A stretch of DNA of 64,000 bases from Microbispora rosea. GTDB taxonomy: Bacteria; Actinomycetota; Actinomycetes; Streptosporangiales; Streptosporangiaceae. The notes below the pieces were generated by a model that was given only the letters and a program-made list of their open reading frames with translations, was not told the origin of the DNA and ran no database searches. The stretch's first letter is position 1. Each line of letters begins with the position of its first letter. Positions 54,319 to 63,436 of this stretch are shown here, piece by piece. The stretch spans positions 1 to 64,000 of the forward strand of contig NZ_FTNI01000006.1 in the NCBI RefSeq assembly GCF_900156315.1, written 5' to 3'. The position numbers and the translations under genes were made by a program.

Positions 54319-55956
54319 AATGAGCGTTATGTGGTCGGTGTGGATTACGGCACGTTGTCCGGCCGCGCCGTGGTGGTGCGCGTGAGCGACGGCGCGGAGC
54401 TGGGGAGCGCCGTGCACGAGTACGCCCACCGCGTGATCGAGGACGTGCTGCCCGGCTCGGGGGCCCGCCTCGGACCCGACTGGGCCCTGCAGTCGCCGGC
54501 CGACTGGATCGACGTGCTGCGCAACGCCGTGCCGAAGGCCCTGGCCGACGCGCAGGTCTCCGCGGAGCAGGTCGTCGGCATCGGCACGGACTTCACGGCC
54601 TGCACGATCCTGCCCGCCACGGCCGACGGCCACCCGCTGTGCGAGGAGTTCCCCGAGCGGCCGCACGCCTGGCCGAAGCTCTGGAAGCACCACGCGGCGC
54701 AGCCGCACGCCGACCGGATCAACGCGCTGGCCGCCGAGCGCGGCGAGGCGTGGCTGCCGCGGTACGGCGGCAAGATCTCCTCCGAGTGGGCCTTCGCCAA
54801 GGGCCTGCAACTGCTGGAGGAGGACCGGGAGATGTACGACCGGGCCGACCGCTGGATCGAGGCCGCCGACTGGATCATCTGGCAGCTCACCGGGGTGGAG
54901 ACCCGCAACGTCTGCACCGCCGGATACAAGGCCGTATACCAGGACGGCGCCTACCCGTCCGAGGACTTCCTGGCCGCGCTGAACCCCGCCTTCTCCGGGT
55001 TCACCCGGAAGCTCGGCCAGGATCTCGCTCCGCTGGGCGGCCTCGCCGGGCACCTGACCCCGCGGGCCGCCGAGTGGACCGGGCTGCCCGAGGGGATCGC
55101 GGTCGCGGTCGGCAACGTCGACGCCCACGTCACCGCGGCCGCGGCCGACGCCGTACGGCCCGGCCAGATGGTCGCCATCATGGGCACCTCCACCTGCCAC
55201 GTCATGTGCTCCGACCAGCTCGCCGAGGTCCCCGGCATGTGCGGCGTGGTGCGCGACGGCATCGTCCCCGGGCTGTGGGGCTACGAGGCCGGCCAGTCCG
55301 CCGTCGGCGACATCTTCGGCTGGTACGTGGACAACTGCGTGCCCGCGTCGTACGCCGAGCGGGCAGCGGAGGCGGGAGTCGGCCTGCACGAGCACCTGAC
55401 CTCGCTCGCGGCCGAGCAGAAGGTCGGGCAGCACGGGCTGGTCGCGCTCGACTGGCACGGCGGCAACCGCTCTGTCCTGGTCGACCACACCCTGTCCGGC
55501 GTCATCGTCGGGCAGACGCTCGCCACCCGCCCCGAGGACGTCTACCGCGCGCTCATCGAGGCCACCGCGTTCGGCGCCCGCACGATCGTGGAGACGTTCG
55601 AGGCGGCCGGGGTGCCGGTCGAGGAGTTCGTGGTCGCCGGCGGCCTGCTCAAGAACCGCTTCCTCATGCAGACGTACGCCGACGTGCTGCGCCGCCCGCT
55701 GTCGGTGATCGGCTCCGACCAGGGGCCGGCCCTCGGCTCGGCCATCCACGCCGCCGTCGCCGCGGGCGCCTACCCCGACATCACGGCCGCCGCGGCGGCG
55801 ATGGGCAAGCGCGAGGCGGCGGCGTACGTGCCCGACGCCGAGCGGGCCGACGCCTACGACCGGCTCTACGCCGAATATCGCAGGCTGCACGACCACTTCG
55901 CGGACGGCGAGATGCTCCACCGGCTCCGCGCGATCAGGAACGAGGCCAGCGCATGA
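54307..55956 (+). CDS. araB: L-ribulokinase
   Basis: A 549-aa FGGY-family kinase that phosphorylates L-ribulose. It has GVDYGTLSGRAVVV at 11-24, WPKLWKHHAAQPHADRIN, GTDFTAC and AVGNVDAH, and a C-terminal ATPase half with GTSTCHVM and GGLLKNRFLMQTYADVL. GTG 54307 is chosen with gtggagg 8 nt upstream. The start lies within an operator. araD overlaps by ATGA. Confidence 0.96.
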   Translation: MSVNNERYVVGVDYGTLSGRAVVVRVSDGAELGSAVHEYAHRVIEDVLPGSGARLGPDWALQSPADWIDVLRNAVPKALADAQVSAEQVVGIGTDFTACTILPATADGHPLCEEFPERPHAWPKLWKHHAAQPHADRINALAAERGEAWLPRYGGKISSEWAFAKGLQLLEEDREMYDRADRWIEAADWIIWQLTGVETRNVCTAGYKAVYQDGAYPSEDFLAALNPAFSGFTRKLGQDLAPLGGLAGHLTPRAAEWTGLPEGIAVAVGNVDAHVTAAAADAVRPGQMVAIMGTSTCHVMCSDQLAEVPGMCGVVRDGIVPGLWGYEAGQSAVGDIFGWYVDNCVPASYAERAAEAGVGLHEHLTSLAAEQKVGQHGLVALDWHGGNRSVLVDHTLSGVIVGQTLATRPEDVYRALIEATAFGARTIVETFEAAGVPVEEFVVAGGLLKNRFLMQTYADVLRRPLSVIGSDQGPALGSAIHAAVAAGAYPDITAAAAAMGKREAAAYVPDAERADAYDRLYAEYRRLHDHFADGEMLHRLRAIRNEASA

Positions 55957-56612
55957 TCGATGAACTCCGCAGGGAAGTCTGCCGGCTCCACGCCGAACTG
56001 GTTCGATACAACCTCGTCGTCTGGACGGCCGGCAACGTGTCGGGCCGGGTGCCGGGCGAGGACCTGTTCGTCATCAAGCCCAGCGGGGTGTCGTACGACG
56101 ACCTGACCCCCGAGTCGATCGTGGTCTGCGACCTCGACGGCAACCTCGTCGAGGGTGACCTGTCCCCGTCCAGCGACACGGCCGCGCACGCCTACGTGTA
56201 CCGGAACATGCCCGAGGTCAACGGGGTCGTGCACACCCACTCCACGTACGCCTCGGCCTGGGCGGCCCGCGGTGAGGCGATCCCGTGCGTGCTCACCGCG
56301 ATGGCGGACGAGTTCGGCGGCGAGATCCCCCTCGGGCCGTTCGCGCTCATCGGCAACGACGACATCGGCAAGGGGATCGTCGCGACCCTGACCGGGCACC
56401 GTTCCCCCGCCGTGCTGATGCAGAACCATGGCGTGTTCACCATCGGCGAGTCGCCGAAGGCGGCGGTCAAGGCCGCCGTGATGTGCGAGGACGTCGCCCG
56501 CACCGTGCACGTTTCCCGGCAGCTCGGTGAGCCGCTGCCGATCGCACAGGGTGACATCGACCGCTTGTACGACCGGTATCAGAACGTCTATGGACAGAGG
56601 AGTCACCTGTGA
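55953..56612 (+). CDS. araD: L-ribulose-5-phosphate 4-epimerase
   Basis: A 219-aa class II aldolase-fold epimerase making D-xylulose 5-phosphate. Metal-ligand motif HTHS (His94 and His96) and a third His in [10 protein letters not shown]. The N-terminal TAGNVSGR holds phosphate-binding residues. ATG 55953 overlaps araB (ATGA) and the stop overlaps araA (GTGA). Confidence 0.95.
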   Translation: MIDELRREVCRLHAELVRYNLVVWTAGNVSGRVPGEDLFVIKPSGVSYDDLTPESIVVCDLDGNLVEGDLSPSSDTAAHAYVYRNMPEVNGVVHTHSTYASAWAARGEAIPCVLTAMADEFGGEIPLGPFALIGNDDIGKGIVATLTGHRSPAVLMQNHGVFTIGESPKAAVKAAVMCEDVARTVHVSRQLGEPLPIAQGDIDRLYDRYQNVYGQRSHL

Positions 56613-58090
56613 AGCTATGGTTCCTGACCGGTAGCCAGGGCCTGTACGGCGAGGACACGCTGCGGCAGGTGGCCGAGCAGTCCCAGCGCATCGCCGAGCA
56701 GCTGGGCGAGGCGTTGCCGTTCGAGCTCGAATGGCGGCCCGTGCTCACCGACGCGGCGGCCATCCGCCGCGTGTGCCTTGAGGCCAACGGTGACGACGAC
56801 TGCATCGGCCTGATCGCGTGGATGCACACGTTCTCCCCGGCCAAGATGTGGATCGCCGGCCTGGACGCGTTGCGCAAGCCGCTGCTGCACCTGCACACGC
56901 AGGCCAACGTTGAACTGCCGTGGAGCTCCATCGACATGGACTTCATGAACCTCAACCAGGCCGCCCACGGCGACCGCGAGTTCGGCTACATCCAGACGCG
57001 GCTCGGCGTGCCGCGCAAGACCGTCGCGGGTCACGTGAGCGACCCCGCGGTGGCGGCGCGCATCGCCACCTGGGCCCGCGCCGCGGCGGGCCGGGCCGAG
57101 GTCGGCTCGCTGCGCCTGGCCCGCTTCGGCGACAACATGCGCGACGTCGCCGTCACCGAGGGCGACAAGGTCGAGGCGCAGCTGCGGTTCGGGGTGTCGG
57201 TGAACACCTACGGCGTCAACGAGCTGGCCGAGGCCGTGGACGCCGCCGCGGACGCCGACGTGTCCGCCCTCGTCAAGGAGTACGAGGACCTCTACCGGCT
57301 GGCCCCCGAGCTGCGCGCGGGCGGGGAGCGGCACGAGTCGCTGCGTTACGCGGCCCGCATCGAGCTGGGCCTGCGGCACTTCCTGGAGGGCGGCGGCTTC
57401 AAGGCATTCACCACGAACTTCGAGGACCTGGGCGGGCTGCGCCAGCTTCCCGGCCTGGCCGTGCAGCGGCTCATGGCGGAGGGCTACGGCTTCGGCGGCG
57501 AGGGCGACTGGAAGACCTCGGTGCTGCTGCGCACGCTCAAGGTCATGTCGGCGGGCCTGCCCGGCGGCACCTCGTTCATGGAGGACTACACCTACAACCT
57601 CACCCCGGGCGAGGAGCTCATCCTCGGCGCGCACATGCTGGAGGTCTGCCCGACGATCGCGGCAGACACCCCCGCGTGCGAGATCCACCCGCTGAGCATC
57701 GGCGGGCGGGAGGACCCGGTGCGGCTGGTGTTCGACGCCGCCCCCGGCCCCGCCGTGGTGGTCGGCCTGTCCGACATGGGCGAGCGGTTCCGGCTGGTGG
57801 CCAACGAGATCGACGTGGTCGCGCCGCCCGAGCCGCTGCCCGCCCTGCCGGTCGCCCGCGCCGTGTGGCGGCCCCGGCCCGACCTGCGCACCTCCGCCGA
57901 GTCGTGGATCACGGCAGGTGCCCCGCACCACACGGTGCTGTCCTCGGCCATCGGGTCCGAGGAGCTGACCGACTTCGCCGACATGCTCGGCGTCGAGTTG
58001 CTCGTCATCGACGAGGCGACCACCTCCCGCCAGTTCACCAAGGAACTGCGGTGGAACCAGGCCTACTACCGGCTCGCGCAAGGATTCTGA
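56609..58090 (+). CDS. araA: L-arabinose isomerase
   Basis: A 493-aa isomerase, L-arabinose to L-ribulose, with Mn2+ bound by Glu and His residues. Typical parts are the start [57 protein letters not shown] and the ends of the catalytic groove. Length is normal (E. coli 500). GTG 56609 overlaps the araD stop. It is the last gene of the araBDA operon. Confidence 0.97.
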   Translation: MKLWFLTGSQGLYGEDTLRQVAEQSQRIAEQLGEALPFELEWRPVLTDAAAIRRVCLEANGDDDCIGLIAWMHTFSPAKMWIAGLDALRKPLLHLHTQANVELPWSSIDMDFMNLNQAAHGDREFGYIQTRLGVPRKTVAGHVSDPAVAARIATWARAAAGRAEVGSLRLARFGDNMRDVAVTEGDKVEAQLRFGVSVNTYGVNELAEAVDAAADADVSALVKEYEDLYRLAPELRAGGERHESLRYAARIELGLRHFLEGGGFKAFTTNFEDLGGLRQLPGLAVQRLMAEGYGFGGEGDWKTSVLLRTLKVMSAGLPGGTSFMEDYTYNLTPGEELILGAHMLEVCPTIAADTPACEIHPLSIGGREDPVRLVFDAAPGPAVVVGLSDMGERFRLVANEIDVVAPPEPLPALPVARAVWRPRPDLRTSAESWITAGAPHHTVLSSAIGSEELTDFADMLGVELLVIDEATTSRQFTKELRWNQAYYRLAQGF

Positions 58091-58133
58091 CAAGCAGGAA
58101 GTGGGTGGTGGGCGGCCCGGCCGCCCTCACCCT

Positions 58134-58165
58134 CGGGCCCTTCTCCTCCGGGAAAGGGCCCGTTT
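58134..58165 (+). terminator. Terminator after araA
   Basis: CGGGCCCTT (58134-58142) pairs perfectly with AAGGGCCCG (58154-58162), then TTT. It lies between araA and the convergent oxidoreductase gene and may serve both strands. Confidence 0.75.
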
Positions 58166-58197
58166 CCGTCGCGTCAGACCGCCCGCCGGTGCGGCGA

Positions 58198-59337
58198 TCA
58201 GGAGGCGAGGGCGGCCCGGGCCGCCGCGAGCGCGCTGTTGATCGACACCTCGGAGAGCATGCCGGGCGCCGCCACCTGGTCGCCGGCCAGCCACACGCCG
58301 TCGCCGCGCTGGACCGCCGGCCTGTCGCGCCACATCGTGCCGGGCAGGTCGAGCGCGCCGCTGCGCCCGGCGGCCACGGCGTCGCGGCGCCAGGTCGTCC
58401 GCCCGCGCCAGTCCGGCAGGGCCAGGTCGGCGATCCGTTCCAGCCGCGCGAGCGCCGCGGCCTTCGGCTCATCGGGGCGCATCGGCATCTGCATCTGGAC
58501 GAGGCTCTCCCCGGGCGGGGCCAGGGACGGATCGGGCAGCGAGTAACGCTCCAGGAAGCCGCCCTCGTCAAGGTCGCTGACGAGGAACATGTCCCGCGGA
58601 TCGGCGCGCACGGCGAGGTCGAGCAGGACCGACCGGCCGCTCTCCCAGCGCAGCGAGTCGTCGCCCAGCAGGCCGCGGGCGGCGTCGAGGGAGGTGGCGA
58701 CGATCACCCGTCCCTCCGGCAGCCGGTCCGCGCGCGATCCGGTCTCGATGCGTACGCCGAGGTCGCGCGCCCGCGCGGCCATCCGGTCGATCACCCGTCC
58801 CCAGCCGCCGGCCACATAGCGCGCGGCCGGGTAGCGCGGGGCGAGCACCCGCCGGAGCCGCTCCCAGGCGAAGGCCGCCGACAGCCGGCCGGGGTCCGAC
58901 TCGTAGGTGACGACTCCCAGGAACCGGGCGGCGGCGCGCGCGGCGCCGGCGCCGAAGCGGCGGGTGGCCCAGGATCCGAAGTCCTCGTCCACCGGCGCCG
59001 TAAGACCACGCCGGGCGACCATCCGCAGCAGCCCGGCCGGGGGCCTTCCGGTCAGCCTCCCGTCCCGGCGGAACCGGACCCGGGCCAGGTGTCCCGGCCG
59101 TATCGGCGCGTACGGCCGGACGAGTCCCCGCTCGTCCAGCCACCGCCAGGGCAGGCCGTCGGAGTAGAAGACGTGGGTGCCGTCGTTGGCGACGTACGGC
59201 GTGGCGGTGGAGCGGGCGCGCCCGCCGAGGGTGCGGTGCGCCTCGTGCAGGACGACGGCGGCGCCGCCCTCGGCGCAGGCGATGGCGGCGGTCAGGCCGG
59301 CGAGCCCGCCGCCCACGATGGTGATGTTTTCTCTCAT
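58198..59337 (-). CDS. FAD-dependent oxidoreductase, ECF41-linked
   Basis: A 379-aa flavoprotein. N-terminal FAD site is ITIVGGGLAGLTAAIACAEGG (5-25), GGRARS follows, and a C-terminal FAD motif is GVWLAGDQVAAPGMLSEVSINSALAAA. It resembles NAD(P)-binding amine/phytoene-dehydrogenase-like proteins. Its ATG (59337) overlaps the stop of the ECF sigma gene, so it is the co-transcribed partner. ECF41 genes are usually followed by a COE protein (carboxymuconolactone decarboxylase, oxidoreductase or epimerase); this is the oxidoreductase. Confidence 0.88.
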   Translation of the reverse strand: MRENITIVGGGLAGLTAAIACAEGGAAVVLHEAHRTLGGRARSTATPYVANDGTHVFYSDGLPWRWLDERGLVRPYAPIRPGHLARVRFRRDGRLTGRPPAGLLRMVARRGLTAPVDEDFGSWATRRFGAGAARAAARFLGVVTYESDPGRLSAAFAWERLRRVLAPRYPAARYVAGGWGRVIDRMAARARDLGVRIETGSRADRLPEGRVIVATSLDAARGLLGDDSLRWESGRSVLLDLAVRADPRDMFLVSDLDEGGFLERYSLPDPSLAPPGESLVQMQMPMRPDEPKAAALARLERIADLALPDWRGRTTWRRDAVAAGRSGALDLPGTMWRDRPAVQRGDGVWLAGDQVAAPGMLSEVSINSALAAARAALAS

Positions 59338-60248
59338 GCACTCCCGGACGAATCGCGGGCCCCGATCCGTGACATCTTGTCCGGGTTGGCGATGAGGTAG
59401 ATCGTGTCCACCAGTCCATCGGCGATCACCAGCGAGATGACCGTGACGGGACGGCCGTCCAGCCGGGCGACGATCGCGGGGCCGCCGTTGACCTGAGCGA
59501 TCTCCATGTCCATCTCCCTGTCCGGGGAAGCGCCCATGGAGGCCAGGAAGCGCCGGCGGCCCTCCGCGCTCGCGATCGCGACGAGGAAGCGGGCGACCGG
59601 CGCGGCGCCGGCCAGCTCCCGCAGCGGCGCCCGGACCTTGCCGCCGCCGTCGCCGACCATGCGGACGTCCGCGGCGAGCAGCGCGGTCAGGCCCTCGATG
59701 TCCCCTTCCGCGCAGGCAGCGACGAAGCGCTCGGTGATCGTGCGCCGCTCGCGCCGATCCACGTCGAAACGCGGCCTACGCTCGCGCACGTGGTCACGGG
59801 CGCGTCTGGCGAGTTGCCGTACGGCGGGCTCGCCTCGGCCGAGGATCTCGGCGATCTCGCCGTGGGAGAAGCCGAACGCCTCCCGCAGGACGAACACGGC
59901 CCGTTCCAGCGGGGACAGCGTCTCCAGCACGACGAGGAGGGCCAGCTCGACGCTGTCGGCGAGTTCCGCGGACTCCCCGGAGTCCGGCGCGCCGACGACC
60001 GGCTCGGGCAGCCAGGGCCCGACGTACGCCTCCCGCCTGGCCCGCACCCGGCGCAGCCGGTCGACGGCGAGGTTGGTGGTGACGCGTACGAGGTAGGCCT
60101 TCGGGTTGGCCACCGACGCGGCGTCCACCTCCGCCCAGCGCAGCCACGCCTCCTGGACCACGTCCTCAGCGTCCGCGGCGCTGCCGAGGATGCGGTAGGC
60201 CACACCGGCGAGCAGGCTCCGGTGCGTGGTGAAGACTTCAATGGTCAT
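59334..60248 (-). CDS. ECF41-family sigma factor with C-terminal SnoaL-like domain
   Basis: A 304-aa protein. Sigma region 2 (LGSAADAEDVVQEAWLRW) and region 4 (LSPLERAVFVLREAFGFSHGEIAEILGRGEPAVRQL) are present, with WLPEP between. The C-terminal extension carries the ECF41 signatures DGGGK and NPDK. The extension modulates activity in this group in place of an anti-sigma factor. A matching promoter lies upstream. Confidence 0.93.
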   Translation of the reverse strand: MTIEVFTTHRSLLAGVAYRILGSAADAEDVVQEAWLRWAEVDAASVANPKAYLVRVTTNLAVDRLRRVRARREAYVGPWLPEPVVGAPDSGESAELADSVELALLVVLETLSPLERAVFVLREAFGFSHGEIAEILGRGEPAVRQLARRARDHVRERRPRFDVDRRERRTITERFVAACAEGDIEGLTALLAADVRMVGDGGGKVRAPLRELAGAAPVARFLVAIASAEGRRRFLASMGASPDREMDMEIAQVNGGPAIVARLDGRPVTVISLVIADGLVDTIYLIANPDKMSRIGARDSSGSA

Positions 60249-60257
60249 GTCATGCCA

Positions 60258-60285
60258 GACGTATCATGCCCGCCGCGGTGTGACA
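60258..60285 (-). promoter_or_regulatory. ECF41-type promoter of the sigma factor gene
   Basis: On the minus strand, TGTCACA (60285-60279), a 17-bp spacer, then CGTC (60261-60258), the published ECF41 consensus. It lies 10 bp before the start codon, which suggests autoregulation by its own product. Confidence 0.82.
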
Positions 60286-60298
60286 TCGGCTCGTCCGG

Positions 60299-60326
60299 TT
60301 ACCGTCCCCGCGCGGACTCCTATACA
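60299..60326 (+). promoter_or_regulatory. Promoter candidate for tRNA-Ala (second copy)
   Basis: TATACA (60321-60326) is a good -10, 16 bp after a weak -35 TTACCG (60299-60304), about 16 bp before the tRNA. Confidence 0.5.
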
Positions 60327-60341
60327 CTGACTGCGTCGCAA

Positions 60342-60414
60342 GGGGCTATAGCGCAGCTGGTAGCGCACTTCCATGGCATGGAAGGGGTCTGGGGTTCGAA
60401 TCCCCATAGCTCCA
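60342..60414 (+). tRNA. tRNA-Ala (anticodon GGC), second copy
   Basis: 73 nt and identical to 32554-32626. Anticodon loop ATGGCAT, GGC. CCA not encoded. Its promoter differs from the first copy. It is followed by a terminator. Confidence 0.97.
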
Positions 60415-60423
60415 CAACACCTC

Positions 60424-60449
60424 AAGGGCGGTCGATCGACCGCCCTTTT
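60424..60449 (+). terminator. Terminator after tRNA-Ala copy 2
   Basis: AAGGGCGGTCGA (60424-60435) is self-complementary with TCGACCGCCCTT (60436-60447), a 24-bp palindrome, then TT to give TTTT. Strong. Confidence 0.9.
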
Positions 60450-60506
60450 GTCGTTCGGGCCGCACACGTTCATAGAGCTGTGCTGATGCGATCGGGCGCT
60501 TGTCCG

Positions 60507-60815
60507 TCAGGGCACGCCGAGGAGGCGGAGGACCGCCGTCGTGGCGGCGGCGAGGACGACGATCAGGGGGAACGGCGCCCTCCGCAGCGTGAGGATCCCG
60601 GCGACGAGCACCCCGGCGGGCCTGGCCCATCCGGCGAAGCCGTGCCCCTCGGTGAGGGCCGAGGTGGCCACGAGGGCGATGAGCAGCACGGTCGCGGCGA
60701 CGGACAACAGGTGGCGCAGGCGGCCGGGCAGCCGGAGCCGGTGCCGCAGCACCGGCCCGGCCAGGCGGAACGCGTAGGTGCCTGCGGCCAGCGCGAGGAC
60801 GGCGATCAGGGGCAT
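60507..60815 (-). CDS. azlD: AzlD-type branched-chain amino acid exporter small subunit
   Basis: A 102-aa protein with three to four membrane helices, matching AzlD/BrnE. The reading frame stays open far upstream, but AzlD begins at ATG 60815, within the last 10 bp of azlC (overlap). Family members with AzlC export leucine, isoleucine or valine. Basic loops RHRLRLPGRLRH are typical. Confidence 0.87.
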   Translation of the reverse strand: MPLIAVLALAAGTYAFRLAGPVLRHRLRLPGRLRHLLSVAATVLLIALVATSALTEGHGFAGWARPAGVLVAGILTLRRAPFPLIVVLAAATTAVLRLLGVP

Positions 60816-61513
60816 GAGACCTCCGAACCGTAGGGGGTCCGCACGGTGAGCACGAGACCGGTCAGGGCGAGCAGCACCGGCAGGCCCGCGGGCAGGAACG
60901 GCGTGGCCGCCACCGCGACGGCCGCACCGGACACGCAGGCCCGGCGCAGGGCGGCGGTCCGCACGTTCCGTTCGGTGAGCGAGGGCAGCACGAGGGCGAG
61001 CAGCACCGCGGGGAAGGCCGCGTCCAGTCCCAGAGCGGCGGTGTCGCCGATGTCGCGTCCGGCCAGCGCGCCGAGCACGACGGCCGCGTTCCAGCTGATG
61101 AAAAGGCCGAGCCCGCAGGCCCAGAACGCCGCGTGACGCCGGCGGGGGTCGGCGTCGCGCAGCACGAAGGCCACGGCCTCGTCTGTCAACAGGTGCGCAC
61201 CGGTGAGGCGTGTCCACCACCGGTCGCCGAGGGCGTCGCCGACCGCGAAGCCGAACGGCAGCAGGCGCGCGTTCAGCACCAGCCCGGCCGCGACGGCGGC
61301 GAGCGGGGCGCCGCCGGACAGCACCACGCCGACCGCGGCGAACTGCGCCCCTCCGGCGAACACCAGCAGGGACATGACGACCGGCACCCACGCGGGCAGG
61401 CCGCCGGACACGGCGATCGCGCCGAACGCGGCGCCCACCATGGCGTCGGCGAGGCAAACCAAAGCGATGTCGCGGAGCGTGCCGCGATCGAGTGTTCGCC
61501 AGAGCGAATGCAT
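60806..61513 (-). CDS. azlC: AzlC-type branched-chain amino acid exporter large subunit
   Basis: A 235-aa protein with about six to eight helices, matching AzlC/BrnF. ALVCLADAMVGAAFGAIAVSGGLPAW and SLLVFAGGAQFAAVGVVLSGG are diagnostic, and LTDEAVAFVL is conserved. ATG 61513 is preferred; TTG 61531 is possible. The divergent regulator lies 67 bp away, so it is likely the target of that regulator. Confidence 0.9.
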   Translation of the reverse strand: MHSLWRTLDRGTLRDIALVCLADAMVGAAFGAIAVSGGLPAWVPVVMSLLVFAGGAQFAAVGVVLSGGAPLAAVAAGLVLNARLLPFGFAVGDALGDRWWTRLTGAHLLTDEAVAFVLRDADPRRRHAAFWACGLGLFISWNAAVVLGALAGRDIGDTAALGLDAAFPAVLLALVLPSLTERNVRTAALRRACVSGAAVAVAATPFLPAGLPVLLALTGLVLTVRTPYGSEVSCP

Positions 61514-61540
61514 GTCCAGTAGAGTGAACAACGACGATGG

Positions 61541-61558
61541 TGTTCGTCAAGTCGAACA
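61541..61558. promoter_or_regulatory. Inverted repeat in the azlC/regulator promoter region
   Basis: TGTTCG (61541-61546) and CGAACA (61553-61558) form a 6-bp inverted repeat with a 6-bp spacer. Two more half-sites occur nearby: TGTTCG (61493-61498) and CGAACA (61574-61579). It is a candidate operator for the divergent regulator. Confidence 0.55.
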
Positions 61559-61580
61559 AGCGGAAGTGTGGAGCGAACAC

Positions 61581-62144
61581 GTGGCTGAGAGGCCGTCCTT
61601 CGACCTGATCACGCTCATCGCCGCGTCGATCCGCAGGGAGCGCGAGCGCGCCGGCCTGTCGCTGACCGAGCTGGCCAAGCGCGCGGGCATCGCCAAGTCC
61701 ACGCTCTCCCAGCTGGAGTCGGGCGCCGGCAACCCGAGCGTGGAGACGCTGTGGGCGCTCGGGGTCGCGCTCGGCGTGCCGTTCAGCCGCCTCGTGGACC
61801 CGCCCCGGCCGGCCGTACGGGTGATCCGGGCCGGGGAGGGGCCCGCGACCTACTCCGAGCAGGCCAGTTACGCGGCCACCCTGCTGGCGTCGTGCCCGCC
61901 GCACGCGCGGCGCGACCTGTACCGGATCTCGGCCCAGCCGGGCCCGCCGCGCACTTCCGACCCGCACATGGCCGGCACCGTCGAGCACCTGCTGATCGGC
62001 ACCGGGCGCGCGCTGGCCGGGCCCGCGGAGGAGCCGGTCGAGCTCGGGCCGGGTGACTACATCGCCTATCCCGGCGACGCCCCCCACGTCTTCGAAGCCC
62101 TCGAACCCGGCACCACCGCGGTCATCGTCATGGAGCACGTCTAG
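61581..62144 (+). CDS. XRE-cupin transcriptional regulator, divergent from azlCD
   Basis: A 187-aa protein. XRE HTH at about 10-65 (IRRERERAGLSLTELAKRAGIAKSTLSQLESGAGNPSVETLWALGVALGVPFSRLV) with a C-terminal cupin domain (TVEHLLIGTGRA, DAPHVFEALEPGTTAVIVME). This type commonly regulates the adjacent azlCD genes. GTG 61581 follows tgtggagc. It ends 187 bp past the start of the LtrA gene on the other strand, its 3' end overlapping the LtrA 3' end by 4 bp. Confidence 0.87.
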   Translation: MAERPSFDLITLIAASIRRERERAGLSLTELAKRAGIAKSTLSQLESGAGNPSVETLWALGVALGVPFSRLVDPPRPAVRVIRAGEGPATYSEQASYAATLLASCPPHARRDLYRISAQPGPPRTSDPHMAGTVEHLLIGTGRALAGPAEEPVELGPGDYIAYPGDAPHVFEALEPGTTAVIVMEHV

Positions 62145-63295
62145 GCCGCCTGCGGCTCCCCGCTGCGGACGACGGCCGCCCAGACGGCGACGCCCGCCGC
62201 GGTCGCGGTGGCGCAGGCCGCGAGCGCCAGAGGCGGCACCAGCGGAGTGAGGGCCCCGAGGGCGGCGAAGACGAGCACCCCCGCGAGATGCGACCTCGGG
62301 ACGCGCCCCCAGACGACCCGCTTGAACAGCGCGTGCCCGGTGAGGAAGAGCGCGGGGCCGCCCAGCACGGCGATCGCCGTTCCGGGCGCGGTGTGGCCCC
62401 CCGGGTGGTGGATCACGAGTTCGTCGGCCACGGCCGACACGACGACGCCGGCGACCATCGGCAGGTGGAGGAAGGTGTAGGCCGAGCGGGCGAGCCGCCC
62501 AGGGTCGTCCGCCGCGGCGATCACCCGGCTGCCCGCCTCGGCGCTGCTGCCGAAGTAGGTCCACCACAGGCCGACGCTCGCGCCGAACGCGGTGAGCAGG
62601 GCCGCGCCGGCCACGGGCGACGGATGCGCGGCGAAGGTCGCCCCGGTGACCAGGATCGACTCGCCGAACGCGATGATCAGGAAGAGCTGGCAGCGCTCGG
62701 CCAGGTGGGCGCCGTCGACCGACCAGTCCGTGGTCGACGACCTGCCGAGGCCCGGCGTGACGAATCCGACCCAGGGCGCCAGCAGGTCGGCCCCCACCGC
62801 CGCCGCCCACAGCAGTTCCCTCGACAGGCCGTGCGTGAGACCGCCCGCGATCCAGAACGCCCCCGACAGCACCGCCCAGGCGAGCACGCGCGTCAGGTTG
62901 CGCCGCAGTGGGCCCCGTGGCGCGGCGGCCACCGAGCACGCCGTACGGACGACCTGCACGGCCACGTACGCCGCGGCGAACATCAGGCCGTGCTCGCCGA
63001 AGGCCCGGGGGAGGGCCGCCGACATGATCAGGCTCGCCAGCATGACGGCGACCAGCACGATCCGCACCGAGGGACGGTCGGGGTCGAACCAGTTCGTGTG
63101 CCAGGCGGTGTAGATCCACGCCCACCAGACGGCGAGCAGCAGCAACAGGGTCTGCGCCGCGCCGCGCCACGACAGGTGGGCGAGCAGCAGATGGGAGAGC
63201 TGAGTGACCGCGAACACGTACACGAGGTCGAAGAACAGCTCGGTGAACGTGACCCGTTGCTCCCCGCCACGCCGGCGGAGCGTGCCCGTGTGCAT
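62141..63295 (-). CDS. Low temperature requirement protein A (LtrA)-family membrane protein
   Basis: A 384-aa protein with about ten membrane helices. The start LRRRGGEQRVTFTELFFDLVYVFAVTQLSHLLL and HLAERCQLFLIIAFGESILVTG are diagnostic of the LtrA family. Its function is not settled. The frame remains open to TTG 63331, but ATG 63295 fits relatives better. The 3' end overlaps the regulator by 4 bp, tail to tail. Confidence 0.88.
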   Translation of the reverse strand: MHTGTLRRRGGEQRVTFTELFFDLVYVFAVTQLSHLLLAHLSWRGAAQTLLLLLAVWWAWIYTAWHTNWFDPDRPSVRIVLVAVMLASLIMSAALPRAFGEHGLMFAAAYVAVQVVRTACSVAAAPRGPLRRNLTRVLAWAVLSGAFWIAGGLTHGLSRELLWAAAVGADLLAPWVGFVTPGLGRSSTTDWSVDGAHLAERCQLFLIIAFGESILVTGATFAAHPSPVAGAALLTAFGASVGLWWTYFGSSAEAGSRVIAAADDPGRLARSAYTFLHLPMVAGVVVSAVADELVIHHPGGHTAPGTAIAVLGGPALFLTGHALFKRVVWGRVPRSHLAGVLVFAALGALTPLVPPLALAACATATAAGVAVWAAVVRSGEPQAA

Positions 63296-63327
63296 CGTCA
63301 CGGCGGCCCACGCTAGGGATCTTTGTG

Positions 63328-63436
63328 TCAAAAGGGAAGAAGATGGCTTGATATTGCTGCGGCCACGAGGCGGTCCTCGCCGCTGTAGAGGCGGGCGACG
63401 CCGCGCAGCGCGCCTCGCGGACCTCGTCGATCATGC
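63328..63436 (-). pseudogene. Possible frameshifted small ORF upstream of the LtrA gene
   Basis: ATG 63436 on the minus strand, with gggagg 5 nt before it, begins MIDEVREA. The next frame, after a 2-base difference near 63410, continues LRGVARLYSGEDRLVAAAI and ends at TGA 63330-63328, overlapping TTG 63331. It may be a short gene broken by a 2-bp indel, or chance. No function is recognised. Confidence 0.3.
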
